NCBI RefSeq assembly: GCF_003350405.1
Contig: NZ_QQAW01000001.1
Coordinates: 248,001 to 312,000 of the forward strand
DNA length: 64,000 nucleotides
From: Gluconacetobacter liquefaciens
GTDB lineage: Bacteria; Pseudomonadota; Alphaproteobacteria; Acetobacterales; Acetobacteraceae
Direction: 5' to 3'
In this document: piece by piece, positions 9,952-19,420 of the stretch
Layout: every line of letters begins with the position of its first letter
How positions within the stretch are numbered: position 1 is the stretch's first letter
Translations under genes and position numbers: made by a program
The notes under the pieces: model-generated
The model's input: the letters and a program-made list of their open reading frames with translations, nothing else
Database searches by the model: none
Told to the model about the DNA's origin: nothing

Positions 9952-10244
9952 TGATGAGCTTTCCTCCCCGGGTTGGGTGGTCGGGCGTATGTCGCAGGGA
10001 TGCGATCGGATGCGTGAGGCGGTTGGACACACCATGGACGCGGGCGCGCCCGTGGAGTGGTCAACTGCTGACCGGGCGGTGGGTTTTCTTGCGCGGATGA
10101 AACAGTATGGGGCCGGCGCACGGGGCGCCTGCTTTTACTGTTGGTCGCGTCATCTCCAGAGCCAGCATCTTATCGACGTCCTGTTTTTATCGTGCCTGAT
10201 ATCGTCTTTTACGACGGCACCTGTTTTTTCTAGAACGACTTCGC

Positions 10245-10261
10245 CCAAACGCACCGTTTGG
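10245..10261. promoter_or_regulatory. Perfect 7-3-7 palindrome, candidate operator
   Basis: CCAAACG, spacer CAC, CGTTTGG. The arms are perfectly complementary. It lies about 300 bases upstream of both the ALDH and the acyl-CoA dehydrogenase starts. The form suits a dimeric repressor. It differs from the TAACCA-type sites, so a different regulator is possible. Confidence 0.4.
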
Positions 10262-10519
10262 TTACCTTGTGATAGACCGGCGGATCGGGCGGTGTAACTC
10301 AATTTGCCGTGATGGGCGGTATGGGTGCGCTGGAACGGTTTTGAGGGAAAAAAAGAAAAATCCTGTAAGAGACAATAAGGATGAAAAAGCATCGTGATGC
10401 GTCCTACGGCGGGCCGTGCCCCGGGAGTGCCTGTGTTTGCAGGTGTTTCCCCGGAATCGCGCCGGGTGATCCGGGCTGCGCGCGCTTTGTCCTTGATCGG
10501 GCCTGATGTCGGATGTATG

Positions 10520-10533
10520 TAACCAGTTAGTTC
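10520..10533 (+). promoter_or_regulatory. Operator copy A, TAACCA-GT-TAGTTC
   Basis: Imperfect 6-2-6 palindrome ending 21 bases before the acyl-CoA dehydrogenase start codon. It matches 12 of 14 bases of copy C read in the direction of transcription (28037-28050). Its position over the probable promoter or 5' leader fits repression by the TetR protein encoded at 28364. Confidence 0.6.
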
Positions 10534-10554
10534 ATATGGAACGGGAATGCCGGA

Positions 10555-11697
10555 ATGTATCTGAACGAGACACAGGAACAGGTGCGCGAGACCGTTCAGG
10601 CTTTCGCCGACGACGTCATCCGCCCCGCCGCCGAGGCGCTGGACCGCGAGGAGCGGTTTCCTTCCGAAATCTACGACGAAATGGCCAAGCTGGGGCTGTT
10701 CGGCATCGGTGTTCCCGAAGCCTTGGGTGGCCCCGGTTTCGATACGCTGACCTATGCGGTGGTGATGGAGGAACTGTCGCGCGGCTATGCCAGCGTGGCC
10801 GACCAGTGCGGGCTGGTGGAGCTGATTTCCACCCTGCTGGTGCGCCATGGCACGGAACGGCAGCAGGCGATGCTGCCCGATATCCTGGGCATGCGGCGCA
10901 AGGTGGCATACTGCATCACCGAGCCCGAGGCCGGCACCGATGTGTCGGGCATCCGCACCACCGCCGAGAAGGATGGCGAGGGCTGGGTGCTGAATGGCGG
11001 CAAGATCTGGATCCATAACGCGCCCGTGGCCGATACCGGCTTCGTGCTGGCCCGCACCGACCGGGACGCGGGCACGCGGGGCATGTCGATCTTTATCGTC
11101 GACCTGCACGCGCGGGGGGTCGAGCGTGGCCCCAAGGAACACAAGATGGGGCAGCGGGCCAGCCAGGTGGGCGGGCTGAATTTCTCCGACGTGCGGCTGG
11201 GGCGCGATGCGCTGCTGGGCGAGGCCGGGCGCGGGTTCCACATGATGATGAGCGTGCTGGACAAGGGGCGCGTGGGCATTGCCGCCCTGGCCGTGGGCAT
11301 TGCCCAGGCGGGGCTGGAAGCGGCCGTGGATTATGCCGGCACCCGCAAGCAGTTCGGCAAGCAGATCTCGGACTTTCAGGGTGTGCAGTGGCTGCTGGCC
11401 GACATGGCGAAGGATATCGAGGCGGCGCGGCTGCTGGTGCATTCCGCCGCCGTGAAGATCGATCGCGGGCTGGATGCCACGCGCTCGTGCTCCATGGCCA
11501 AATGCTTTGCCGGCGATACCGCCGTGGCGCGCACGGCGGATGCGGTGCAGGTGTTCGGCGGCTCGGGCTATATCCGGGGGTTCGAGGTCGAGCGGCTGTA
11601 TCGCGATGCCAAGATCACGCAGATCTATGAAGGTACCAACCAGATCCAGCGCATGATCATCGCCCGCGAGCTGATGAAGAAGGGCGCGCGGTCATGA
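10555..11697 (+). CDS. Acyl-CoA dehydrogenase
   Basis: FAD enzyme that introduces an alpha-beta double bond into an acyl-CoA and passes electrons to ETF. 380 residues, the usual size for short/branched-chain members. CITEPEAGTDVSG is the first family signature. The second, around FGGSGYIRGFEVERLYRDAK, leads into IYEGTNQIQRM, whose Glu is at the catalytic-base position of short-chain enzymes. The gene opens an operon that continues through SDR, DUF993, TIM-barrel and etfBA, so its electron acceptor is encoded with it. Operator copy A lies 21 bases upstream. Its acyl-CoA substrate is unknown. Confidence 0.92.
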   Translation: MYLNETQEQVRETVQAFADDVIRPAAEALDREERFPSEIYDEMAKLGLFGIGVPEALGGPGFDTLTYAVVMEELSRGYASVADQCGLVELISTLLVRHGTERQQAMLPDILGMRRKVAYCITEPEAGTDVSGIRTTAEKDGEGWVLNGGKIWIHNAPVADTGFVLARTDRDAGTRGMSIFIVDLHARGVERGPKEHKMGQRASQVGGLNFSDVRLGRDALLGEAGRGFHMMMSVLDKGRVGIAALAVGIAQAGLEAAVDYAGTRKQFGKQISDFQGVQWLLADMAKDIEAARLLVHSAAVKIDRGLDATRSCSMAKCFAGDTAVARTADAVQVFGGSGYIRGFEVERLYRDAKITQIYEGTNQIQRMIIARELMKKGARS

Positions 11698-12461
11698 GAC
11701 AGGTCGCGCTCGTAACCGGCTCTTCGCGCGGGATCGGGCTGGCGGCGGCCGAGGCGCTGGCGCGGGCCGGGTTTGCCGTGGCGATCAACGGGCCGGTCGC
11801 CGATGCCGAACTGCATGCGGCGGTGGCGCGGATCGAGGCGCTGGGCGTGCCGGTGATGGCCGCGCCCTTCGATGTGGGCGACACCGCCGCGCATGCGCCC
11901 TGGCTGGCACGGATCGAGGACACGCTGGGGCCGCTGACGACGCTGGTGAACAATGCGGGCGTCGGCGTGCTGCATCGGGGCGATCTGCTGGAGGTGGGGG
12001 AGGAAAGCTGGGACCGCTGCCTGACGATCAATGCGCGGGCGGTGTTCTTTCTGTCGCAGGCGTTCGCGCGGCGGTTACTGGCGCGGGCGCGGCCGGAGGG
12101 GCTGTTTCATGCCGTGGTGAACGTCACCTCGTCCAACGCCTCGGCCGTTGCCGTGCAGCGGGCGGAATATTGCGTGTCGAAAGCCGCCGCCGCGATGGTG
12201 TCGAAGGCGCTGGCGGTGCGGCTGGGGCCGGAGAATATCGCCGTCTATGACGTGCAGCCCGGCCTGATCGCCACCGACATGACGGCGCCGGTGATCGAAG
12301 CCTATCGCAGGCGCGCGGCCGAGGGCCTGACGCTGATGCCGCGCGTGGGGGAAGCCCACGAGATGGGAACCATCATCGCGACCCTCGCCGCCGGAAAACT
12401 TCCTTACACCACCGGGCAGGTGATTTCGGCTGATGCCGGAATGCTCGTCCCCCGTTTTTGA
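11694..12461 (+). CDS. Short-chain dehydrogenase/reductase (3-oxoacyl-ACP reductase-like)
   Basis: 255 residues, classical SDR. TGSSRGIG is the cofactor-binding glycine motif, NNAG follows near residue 84, the catalytic Ser is in VTSSNAS and the Tyr/Lys pair in YCVSKAAA. The start overlaps the upstream acyl-CoA dehydrogenase stop (ATGA). FabG-like enzymes annotated with a trailing number usually act on sugars, hydroxy acids or hydroxyacyl-CoAs. Given the operon, a hydroxyacyl-CoA or a sugar-derived hydroxyl is plausible, but this is inference. Confidence 0.87.
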   Translation: MRQVALVTGSSRGIGLAAAEALARAGFAVAINGPVADAELHAAVARIEALGVPVMAAPFDVGDTAAHAPWLARIEDTLGPLTTLVNNAGVGVLHRGDLLEVGEESWDRCLTINARAVFFLSQAFARRLLARARPEGLFHAVVNVTSSNASAVAVQRAEYCVSKAAAAMVSKALAVRLGPENIAVYDVQPGLIATDMTAPVIEAYRRRAAEGLTLMPRVGEAHEMGTIIATLAAGKLPYTTGQVISADAGMLVPRF

Positions 12462-12463
12462 GA

Positions 12464-13618
12464 ATGGCCATGAAAATCGCACTTCCTGACGAAACGGGCC
12501 GGATGACGGATTACGTCCTGACCGGAACGCCCCTGCCGCATACGGTGCTGCCGCGCGACCCCGCGCGGATCGTCTATTCGGCGGCCCATGTGGTGGCCGA
12601 TCCGTTCAGTGCCGCCGATCCGTCCGGACAGGCCGCCGTGGATTGGGAGAAGACCTTGGAATTCCGCCGCTATCTGGCCGGGCTGGGGCTGGGCATCGCC
12701 GAGGCCATGGATACCGCGCAGCGCGGCATGGGGATGGACTGGCCGCGCTCGCTGGAACTGATCCGGCGGACGCGGGCGGAACTGCCGGATGCGCTGATCG
12801 GCAATGGCTGCGGGACGGATCATCTGGACCCGGCGCATGTCACGTCGGTCGATCAGGTGATCGGCGCCTATATGGAGCAGGTCGAGGCCATCCAGGCCGT
12901 CGGTGGGCGGCTGATCCTGATGGCCAGCCGGGCGCTGGTGCAGGTGGCGAAGAGCGGCAGGGATTACGAGCGCGTCTATCGCACGGTGCTGGCCGGCTGC
13001 GAGCAGAAGGTGATCCTGCACTGGCTGGGCGAGATGTTCGACCCGGCGTTGGACGGGTATTGGGGCAGCCGGGACTTCGATGTGGCGCTGGAGACGGTGC
13101 TGGCGATCATCGAGGAAAACCGGGCGCGCATCGACGGGATCAAGATCTCGCTGCTGGACAAGGAGAAGGAGATCATCCTGCGTCGCCGCCTGCCGGAAGG
13201 CGTGCGGATGTATACCGGTGACGACTTCAATTATCCCGAACTGATCGCGGGGGACGGGCAGGGGTTCAGCCATGCCCTGCTGGGGATTTTCGACCCGCTG
13301 GCGGCGGCGGCCTCCTACGCCGTGGCGAAGCTGGGCGAGGGCGACGTGGCGGCGTTCCATGCGGCGCTGGACCCGACCGTGCCGCTGGCGCGGCTGATCT
13401 TTCGGGCGCCGACACGGTTTTACAAGACCGGCGTGGTGTTCCTGGCGTGGCTGAACGGGTTTCAGGACCATTTCATCATGGTGAACGGGGCGCAGGCCAT
13501 GCGGCCGTTGCCGTATTTCACCGGCATTTTCCGCCTGGCCGATGGGTGCGGGCTGCTGCGCGACCCGGAGCGCGCCGCCAGCCGCATGAAGTCGCTGCTT
13601 GCGCTCTATGGGGCATGA
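12464..13618 (+). CDS. DUF993 protein, dihydrodipicolinate synthase-like aldolase fold
   Basis: 384 residues. I recognise it as a DUF993/DHDPS-like protein of unknown reaction. The segment IDGIKISLLDKEKE places a Lys where DHDPS-family class I aldolases form the Schiff base, and MYTGDDFNYPELIAGDGQGFSH resembles the late barrel strands. ATG at 12464 or 12470 are both possible starts, and ribosome-binding signals are weak; the upstream SDR stop is at 12461. It is followed directly by a TIM-barrel isomerase, a pairing I recall from other sugar-catabolic clusters. A retro-aldol or lyase step on a keto-sugar or keto-acid is inferred. Confidence 0.8.
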   Translation: MAMKIALPDETGRMTDYVLTGTPLPHTVLPRDPARIVYSAAHVVADPFSAADPSGQAAVDWEKTLEFRRYLAGLGLGIAEAMDTAQRGMGMDWPRSLELIRRTRAELPDALIGNGCGTDHLDPAHVTSVDQVIGAYMEQVEAIQAVGGRLILMASRALVQVAKSGRDYERVYRTVLAGCEQKVILHWLGEMFDPALDGYWGSRDFDVALETVLAIIEENRARIDGIKISLLDKEKEIILRRRLPEGVRMYTGDDFNYPELIAGDGQGFSHALLGIFDPLAAAASYAVAKLGEGDVAAFHAALDPTVPLARLIFRAPTRFYKTGVVFLAWLNGFQDHFIMVNGAQAMRPLPYFTGIFRLADGCGLLRDPERAASRMKSLLALYGA

Positions 13619-13619
13619 G

Positions 13620-14477
13620 ATGCGCGATTTCCGTCACGACCATTCGGCGCTGGCCCTGAATACCGCGACGCTCGGCCATAATATCGCGGGCGCCGGGGCG
13701 GGATGGTCGCCCGAGCGGACCATCGATGCCTGTGCCGGGCGGGGGATCGGCGGCATCGTGTTCTGGCGGCGGGAGATCGCGGGGCGGGCGGCGGCCATCG
13801 GGGCGCGGGCCAGGGCGGCCGGGGTGACGGTCGTGGGGCTGTGCCGTGCGCCTTTTCTGGTCGGGCCGCTGGCGCCGGCCGGGGTGGCGGAGATTTGCGA
13901 TGATTTCCGGCTGGCGATCGACCAGGCCGCCGAACTGGGGGCGCCGGTGCTGACGATCGTGACCGGTGGGATCGCGGTCGGGACCAAGGGGGTGCGCGAC
14001 AGCCTGAACATCGTGGCCGACCGGGTGGCGGAGGTTCTGCCCCATGCCGCCGCCTGCGGCGTGAGGCTGGCGCTGGAGCCGCTGCACCCGGTCTATGGCG
14101 GTGATCGGTCGTGCCTGATGACGGTGCGGGATGCGCTGGATCTCTGCGACCGGATCGGCGACGCGCATCTCGGCGTGGCGGTCGATGTCTATCATGTGTG
14201 GTGGGATACCGACCTGCCGGCGCAACTGGCGCGGGCCGGGCGCCGGATCTTCGGCTTTCATCTGTGCGACTGGCTGGCGCGGACGACGGATGTGCTGCTG
14301 GACCGGGGGATGATGGGCGATGGCGTGGCCGACCTGCGCGGCCTGCGCGCGTCGGTCGAGGAAGCCGGATATGGGGGCTTCTGCGAGGTAGAAATCTTCT
14401 CCGCGAACAATTGGTGGAAGCGTGACCCTGCGGAGGTCCTGGACGTGATGGTCGAACGCTTCCGGTCCGTTTGTTGA
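13620..14477 (+). CDS. Sugar phosphate isomerase/epimerase-like TIM-barrel protein
   Basis: 285 residues of the xylose isomerase-like/AP endonuclease 2 superfamily. The expected metal ligands are visible in order: Glu in LALEPLHP, Asp and His in [10 protein letters not shown], His in FGFHLCDW and Glu in CEVEIFS. A divalent metal and a keto-aldose isomerisation, epimerisation or related lyase step are likely. The ATG at 13620 is one base after the DUF993 stop; an in-frame ATG at 13608 would overlap it. Tight coupling to DUF993 suggests the two act on successive intermediates. Confidence 0.82.
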   Translation: MRDFRHDHSALALNTATLGHNIAGAGAGWSPERTIDACAGRGIGGIVFWRREIAGRAAAIGARARAAGVTVVGLCRAPFLVGPLAPAGVAEICDDFRLAIDQAAELGAPVLTIVTGGIAVGTKGVRDSLNIVADRVAEVLPHAAACGVRLALEPLHPVYGGDRSCLMTVRDALDLCDRIGDAHLGVAVDVYHVWWDTDLPAQLARAGRRIFGFHLCDWLARTTDVLLDRGMMGDGVADLRGLRASVEEAGYGGFCEVEIFSANNWWKRDPAEVLDVMVERFRSVC

Positions 14478-14493
14478 ACATGTCGAGGAAATC

Positions 14494-15255
14494 ATGAAGA
14501 TTCTTGTCCCTGTCAAACGGGTGATCGACTACAACGTGAAGGTGCGGGTGCGGACCGATGGCTCGGGCGTCGAACTGGCGAACGTGAAGATGTCGATGAA
14601 TCCGTTCGACGAGATTGCGGTGGAGGAAGCCGTGCGCCTGAAGGAGAAGGGCGTGGCGTCCGAGATCGTCGTCGTGTCGATCGGTGTGCAGCAGGCGAAG
14701 GATACGCTGCGCACGGCGCTGGCCATGGGGGCCGACCGGGCGATCCTGGTCGATGCCACGGCGGACGTGAACCAGGATATCGAACCGCTGGCCGTGGCGC
14801 GGCTGCTGTCGCGGATCGTGGAGGCGGAGCGGCCCGACCTGGTGCTTGCCGGCAAGCAGGCCATTGATAACGACATGAACGCCACCGGGCAGATGCTGGC
14901 GGGGCTGCTGGGCTGGGGGCAGGCGACCTTTGCCTCGAAGATCGAGATTGCCGACGGCCGGGCCGTGGTGACGCGCGAGGTCGATGGCGGGTTGCAGACC
15001 ATCGGCGTGACGCTGCCGGCGGTCGTGACCGTCGATCTGCGCCTGAACGAGCCGCGCTATGTGGCGCTGCCCAGCATCATGAAAGCCAAGAAGAAGCCGC
15101 TGGAAGAACGCACGGCGGCGGAGCTGGATGTGGATGTGACCCCACGGCTGAAGATTACGCGTACGGTCGAGCCGACGCAGCGTGTGGCAGGCGTACGCGT
15201 GGCGTCGGTCGATGAACTGATTGCGAAACTGAAGAGCGAGGCGGGAGTACTCTGA
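14494..15255 (+). CDS. etfB: Electron transfer flavoprotein beta subunit
   Basis: 253 residues, typical length. It starts [19 protein letters not shown], continues with [17 protein letters not shown], and carries the AMP-binding signature region around [22 protein letters not shown], including the recognition loop. With EtfA it forms the soluble carrier that takes electrons from acyl-CoA dehydrogenases to ETF-quinone oxidoreductase in the membrane. Its stop overlaps the etfA start by a base. Its place behind an acyl-CoA dehydrogenase in the same operon suggests it may be dedicated to this pathway, but it could also be the cell's only ETF. Confidence 0.94.
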   Translation: MKILVPVKRVIDYNVKVRVRTDGSGVELANVKMSMNPFDEIAVEEAVRLKEKGVASEIVVVSIGVQQAKDTLRTALAMGADRAILVDATADVNQDIEPLAVARLLSRIVEAERPDLVLAGKQAIDNDMNATGQMLAGLLGWGQATFASKIEIADGRAVVTREVDGGLQTIGVTLPAVVTVDLRLNEPRYVALPSIMKAKKKPLEERTAAELDVDVTPRLKITRTVEPTQRVAGVRVASVDELIAKLKSEAGVL

Positions 15256-16184
15256 TGACTGTTCTGCTGCTGGCCGAAACCAACCAGGGCCGTCTGGCCA
15301 CCGATGCGGTCGCGCGGACGCTGTCGGCTGTCGCACCCCTGGGGGATGTGCATGTGCTGATCGCCGCCGGCGAAGGGGCGGAAGAGGCGGCGAAGGAGGC
15401 TGCCGCACTCAAGGGTGTTTCGAAAGTGCTGCTGGCCGAGAGCGAGAGCCTGCGCCATGGGCTGGCGGAGCCGGCGGCGGCGCTAGTGGTGTCGCTGGCC
15501 GCGGGTTATCGCCATATCGCGGCCCCTGCGACGGCCTTTGCGCGGAACATCCTGCCGCGTGTGGCCGCCCTGCTGAATGTCATGGTGCTGTCGGACGTGA
15601 TCGCCGTGCATGGCGAGGATTCGTTCGATCGCCCCGTCTATGCGGGCAATGCGGTGCAGACGGTGCAATCGACCGATCCTGTCGCGGTCTTTACCGTGCG
15701 CACCTCGGCGTTCGGCGCGGTGGGGGCGCAGGAGCCGGCGCCGGTTGAGAACGTGGCGGCGGTGGCCGATCCGGGGCTTTCGTCCTGGATCGAGGATGCG
15801 GCCGTGGTCTCGGAACGGCCGGAACTGGCGTCGGCGCGTGTCGTCGTGTCCGGCGGGCGGGGTGTGGGGTCGAAAGAGAATTTCGAGACGATCATTCAAC
15901 TGGCCGACAGGCTGGGAGCGGCCGTGGGGGCCAGCCGTGCGGCGGTCGATCTGGGATATGCGCCCAATGACTGGCAGGTGGGGCAGACCGGCAAGGTGGT
16001 GGCGCCCGACCTGTATATCGCGGTGGGTATCTCGGGCGCGATCCAGCATCTGGCGGGAATGAAGGATTCGAAAGTGATCGTCGCCATCAACAAGGATGAG
16101 GATGCGCCGATCTTCAGGGTGGCGGATTATGCCCTGGTGGGGGACCTGTTCTCGATCGTGCCCGAACTGGCGGGGAAACTTTAG
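15255..16184 (+). CDS. etfA: Electron transfer flavoprotein alpha subunit
   Basis: 309 residues. The C-terminal FAD domain is complete: [66 protein letters not shown] and [18 protein letters not shown]. The N-terminal half forms domain I with EtfB. It is the last gene of the acyl-CoA dehydrogenase operon and is followed at once by a hairpin (16183-16222) whose left arm overlaps the stop codon. Confidence 0.95.
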   Translation: MTVLLLAETNQGRLATDAVARTLSAVAPLGDVHVLIAAGEGAEEAAKEAAALKGVSKVLLAESESLRHGLAEPAAALVVSLAAGYRHIAAPATAFARNILPRVAALLNVMVLSDVIAVHGEDSFDRPVYAGNAVQTVQSTDPVAVFTVRTSAFGAVGAQEPAPVENVAAVADPGLSSWIEDAAVVSERPELASARVVVSGGRGVGSKENFETIIQLADRLGAAVGASRAAVDLGYAPNDWQVGQTGKVVAPDLYIAVGISGAIQHLAGMKDSKVIVAINKDEDAPIFRVADYALVGDLFSIVPELAGKL

Positions 16185-16222
16185 AGCATTTCCACTGAAA
16201 ACCGCTTCGACGGAAATGCTCT
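16183..16222 (+). terminator. Hairpin at the end of the acyl-CoA dehydrogenase/etf operon
   Basis: Perfect 11-base inverted repeat, AGAGCATTTCC and GGAAATGCTCT, separated by 18 bases. It begins within the etfA stop codon. There is no T-tract, so it may be a factor-dependent terminator, an mRNA 3'-end stabiliser or a dispersed palindrome. I saw no second exact copy in this window. Confidence 0.5.
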
Positions 16223-16316
16223 GGCCGGGATCTGTGACCGGTCATGATTGCGCCGCGCAGCGGGGCGGTCATGCCCGGACCATGCGGACTGCACGATGTG
16301 CCGGTTGGTATTCGGG

Positions 16317-17801
16317 ATGAAGAACGGTATGGCGCGGTGGGTGGTGTATTCTCTGCTGGCCATGTTCGGGCTGGCGGTGTCGAGTGCCGGAGGACGAGCG
16401 GAATCCGCGCTGGAAAAACCTGCTGGAAGGACAAGCCGGGTAGCGCTTCTGACGGGGAGAGGCGCCGGGCAGGACAGGGTTGCGGCGCCTGTGCGGGAGC
16501 GCGAGCGTACGGGGATGGCGGCGAGCGCGCTGGGATCGACCTGGCCGGAAGTACGGGTGGTGCCGGAGGATGACCGGATTCTCGGCGCCATCGGCGGGCT
16601 TCGCACCCGGCTGGAGCAGCATGGCTTTACCTTTACCCTGACCTACCTGACCGAAAGCCTTGGCGTGGTGGCCGGCGGACGGCGGCGGGGGTTCGATTAC
16701 ACGCATCAGATCGTGATGGGGGGCGATCTGGATTTTGAAAAGATGGCGCGCATCAGGGGGCTGTCTTTTCATATGCTGGGGATTCAGCGGGCCGGTCGCA
16801 ATGTGGCGACGGATTACATGGGGGTGACGCCCCTGATCCAGCCGCAGGAAGATTATGGCGTGGGCGGCGGTGTGCTTTACAAGCTGGTCTATATGTATGC
16901 CGAACAGACCTTCCTGAACAGGACAGTGACGGTGGATTTCGGCCGCATGCCGGCCAACATGAAATTCGGCACGTCCTATCTGGGCTGTTACGCACTGAAC
17001 ATGATTACCTGCGCCCATCCGTCCGGGCTTTCGAATGCCACCAAATGGCGGTCGTGGCCGTTTTCGCAATGGGGGATGCTGGCGCGGGTCAAGCCGGGGC
17101 ACAGGCTTTATGCGCAGGCGGGACTGTTCGAGTCCTCGCCGACCGAAGGTGGGCGGGCGGGGTTCGATTTCTCTTTTGCACAGAACGGGTTTGTCGTTCC
17201 CATGGAGGTCGGGTGGGAGCCTGTGCTGGGGGCGGGAAAGATGCCGGGGCATTACAAGCTGGGAGGCTATGTCGACAGTTCGGACCATCCCGACCCGTTC
17301 ATTTCGACCGATGGCCGGCCGAAGCTGGTTTCCGGTCTGCCGGGGCGGGTCGAGCGCCAGCGCGGGGCCTGGTATGTCGGGGGCGACCAGATGGTCTACC
17401 GGTACGGACGCGCCGCCAACCAGGGCATTATCCTGTACGGGATCGCCGGGTGGAATGTGGGGGCGTCGCTGCCCAACCGGAGCCAGTATACGCTCGGGAT
17501 CATTTCGCAGGGGATGATTCCAGGCCGGATCACGGATGCTGTTTCGTTTTTCTGGACGCGGCAGAGGGTGAATCCCGCGATAACATCGCAGCAGACGATG
17601 CAGATGGAAGAGGGGCTGCCGCTGCTCAACGGTGTGCGGTCGCCGCAAACATCGTTTCATGTTCTGGAACTGACCTACACGGCCTTCGTCAGTCGCGGGA
17701 TCAAGCTGCTGCCCGATATGCAATATATCATTCGCCCGGATGCGAATCACGTTTATCCGAATGCCCTGCTGATGGGCTTCAGGCTTCTTGCCCAATTGTG
17801 A
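16317..17801 (+). CDS. Carbohydrate porin, OprB-like (second copy)
   Basis: 494 residues from the ATG at 16317. A signal peptide (ARWVVYSLLAMFGLAVS, cleavage near GGRAES) is followed by a low-complexity linker and a porin domain with DYTHQIVMGGDLDFEK, VDFGRMPANMKFG and QSQYTLG-type strands, as in OprB barrels. It ends in Leu rather than Phe. ATGs at 16296 and 16329 are alternative starts. It sits between the etf operon and an MFS transporter plus aldo-keto reductase on the same strand, suggesting the outer-membrane entry step for the island's substrate. Resemblance to the porin at 4972 is in type, not close identity. Confidence 0.83.
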   Translation: MKNGMARWVVYSLLAMFGLAVSSAGGRAESALEKPAGRTSRVALLTGRGAGQDRVAAPVRERERTGMAASALGSTWPEVRVVPEDDRILGAIGGLRTRLEQHGFTFTLTYLTESLGVVAGGRRRGFDYTHQIVMGGDLDFEKMARIRGLSFHMLGIQRAGRNVATDYMGVTPLIQPQEDYGVGGGVLYKLVYMYAEQTFLNRTVTVDFGRMPANMKFGTSYLGCYALNMITCAHPSGLSNATKWRSWPFSQWGMLARVKPGHRLYAQAGLFESSPTEGGRAGFDFSFAQNGFVVPMEVGWEPVLGAGKMPGHYKLGGYVDSSDHPDPFISTDGRPKLVSGLPGRVERQRGAWYVGGDQMVYRYGRAANQGIILYGIAGWNVGASLPNRSQYTLGIISQGMIPGRITDAVSFFWTRQRVNPAITSQQTMQMEEGLPLLNGVRSPQTSFHVLELTYTAFVSRGIKLLPDMQYIIRPDANHVYPNALLMGFRLLAQL

Positions 17802-18025
17802 AGAATGTGCCCCCATAAAGGGAAGATGGACGAAGACGGGATTTTCGTTCTGGCCCGACAACCGTGCGACGGGCCATGTCGTTATCCCTTGCACCATGTT
17901 GTATCGGGGTGCTGCGCGTGGCGTGGCGGGCCGGCACGATCGGGGGCAGGAGCGGACATCGGGGTGTATGCCCGCCGGCTTCGAGAGTCTCCTTCGCGAC
18001 AAGAAAAACAAGAACGGAGGGCGTT

Positions 18026-19354
18026 GTGATCGGAAAATATCGCTGGCTCATCTGCGGCCTGCTGTTTGCCGCGACGACCATCAATTATGTCGACCGGCAG
18101 GTGCTGAGCCTGCTGAAGCCCCTGCTTGAACACCGGTTCGGCTGGTCGGAAAAGGACTACAGTTATCTCGTGATCGTTTTCCAGGCCTGCTATGCCCTGG
18201 GATTCGTCTCGTTCGGCAAGCTGATCGACCGGCTGGGTACGCGGCTGGGCTATGCGCTGTGCATGGCGGTGTGGAGCCTGGCCTCCATCGGGCATGCGCT
18301 GGTCGGGGGGATGGCGAGCTTCGCTGTGGTGCGCGGGATGCTGGGATTTGGCGAGGCCGGAAATTTTCCCTCGGCGCTCAAATCCGTCTCGGAATGGTTT
18401 CCGGCGCGCGAGCGTTCGCTGGCGGTGGGGATCGTGACCGCCGGCACCAGCATCGGCGCGATCATGGCGCCTGCGACCGTGCCGTGGCTGGCGGCGACGT
18501 ATGGCTGGCAGGCGGCCTTTATCGTCACCGGCCTTTCCGGCTTCGGCTGGCTGGGTCTGTGGTTCTACCTGTATCGCCTGCCCGAGGAGACGCGCGCGCT
18601 GTCGCCGGACGAACTGCGCTATATCCGCCAGGACAGGCGGGACAGCGACGGGCCGGAATTCAGGGGGCGCTGGATCGACCTGCTGAAGGTGCGGGCGACC
18701 TGGGCGTTTGCCGTGGGCAAGTTCATGACCGACCCGATCTGGTTCTTTATCCTGTTCTGGCTGCCCTCCTATTTTTCGGACCGGTATCACCTCAACCTGA
18801 AACATCTGGGCCTGCCGCTGATGGCGGTCTATTGCGCGACCTCGGTGGGCAGCGTGGGTGGCGGCTGGCTGTCGTCCTTTCTGATCGGTCGCGGGTGGAG
18901 CGTGATGGCGGCCCGCCGCATCACCATGCTGATCATGGCCGTGATGGTCGTGCCCCTGGCGTTTTCGGCGCAGATCCATGGAATGTGGATGATGGTGGGG
19001 CTGCTCAGCCTGGCTGCCGCCGCCCATCAGGGCTGGTCGGCGAATATCTATTCGATTCCGGCGGATCATTTTCCCAAGGAGATGATTGCCTCGGTGCAGG
19101 GGATCGGCGGGCTGGCAGGGTCGATCGGCGGCATGATCTTTCCGCTTGGCGTCGGGGTGCTGCTGGATCACTACCGCCAGGCGGGCCATATCGACATGGG
19201 GTACGCCATTCTGTTCGCGGTGTGCGGGAGTGCGTACATTCTCGCGTGGATCGTCATCCAGATCCTGAACGGGCAGGGGCTGTTTCCCCGGAACTGCCTT
19301 GCCGGATGGCGGAGAAGAATGCCGCGACGGCGCCATGCCGTCTCCGGCGCGTAG
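18026..19354 (+). CDS. MFS transporter, anion:cation symporter type (hexuronate/glucarate-like)
   Basis: 442 residues, 12 predicted membrane helices. The start has NYVDRQVLSLLKPLLE after the first helix, a motif of ExuT/GudP-type sugar-acid symporters. Also seen are FGKLIDRLGTRLGY (the MFS loop 2-3 motif) and RGMLGFGEAGNFPSALKSV in helix 4. The GTG at 18026 is chosen because GGAGG ends 5 bases before it; an upstream in-frame ATG would add an unrelated 54-residue leader. A uronate, aldonate or other organic acid is the likely cargo, which gives the island two importers with the ABC system. Confidence 0.87.
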   Translation: MIGKYRWLICGLLFAATTINYVDRQVLSLLKPLLEHRFGWSEKDYSYLVIVFQACYALGFVSFGKLIDRLGTRLGYALCMAVWSLASIGHALVGGMASFAVVRGMLGFGEAGNFPSALKSVSEWFPARERSLAVGIVTAGTSIGAIMAPATVPWLAATYGWQAAFIVTGLSGFGWLGLWFYLYRLPEETRALSPDELRYIRQDRRDSDGPEFRGRWIDLLKVRATWAFAVGKFMTDPIWFFILFWLPSYFSDRYHLNLKHLGLPLMAVYCATSVGSVGGGWLSSFLIGRGWSVMAARRITMLIMAVMVVPLAFSAQIHGMWMMVGLLSLAAAAHQGWSANIYSIPADHFPKEMIASVQGIGGLAGSIGGMIFPLGVGVLLDHYRQAGHIDMGYAILFAVCGSAYILAWIVIQILNGQGLFPRNCLAGWRRRMPRRRHAVSGA

Positions 19355-19420
19355 GCGGGCCTTCGGCCAACAGAACCGAGCACAAGAAGAATATCGGAAA
19401 GAAGAAAAGGATCAGTGGGC

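Larger units (their letters stand above)
9952..10554. other. Divergent regulatory region between ALDH-GMC and acyl-CoA dehydrogenase operons
   Basis: 603 bases with no credible gene on either strand. It holds a 15-base interrupted palindrome GGTCA-5-TGACC at 10059-10073, a perfect 7-3-7 palindrome at 10245-10261, an A-rich stretch near 10345-10380, and the TetR-type operator at 10520-10533, close to the acyl-CoA dehydrogenase start. Its length suggests separate promoters and possibly more than one regulator. Confidence 0.6.
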
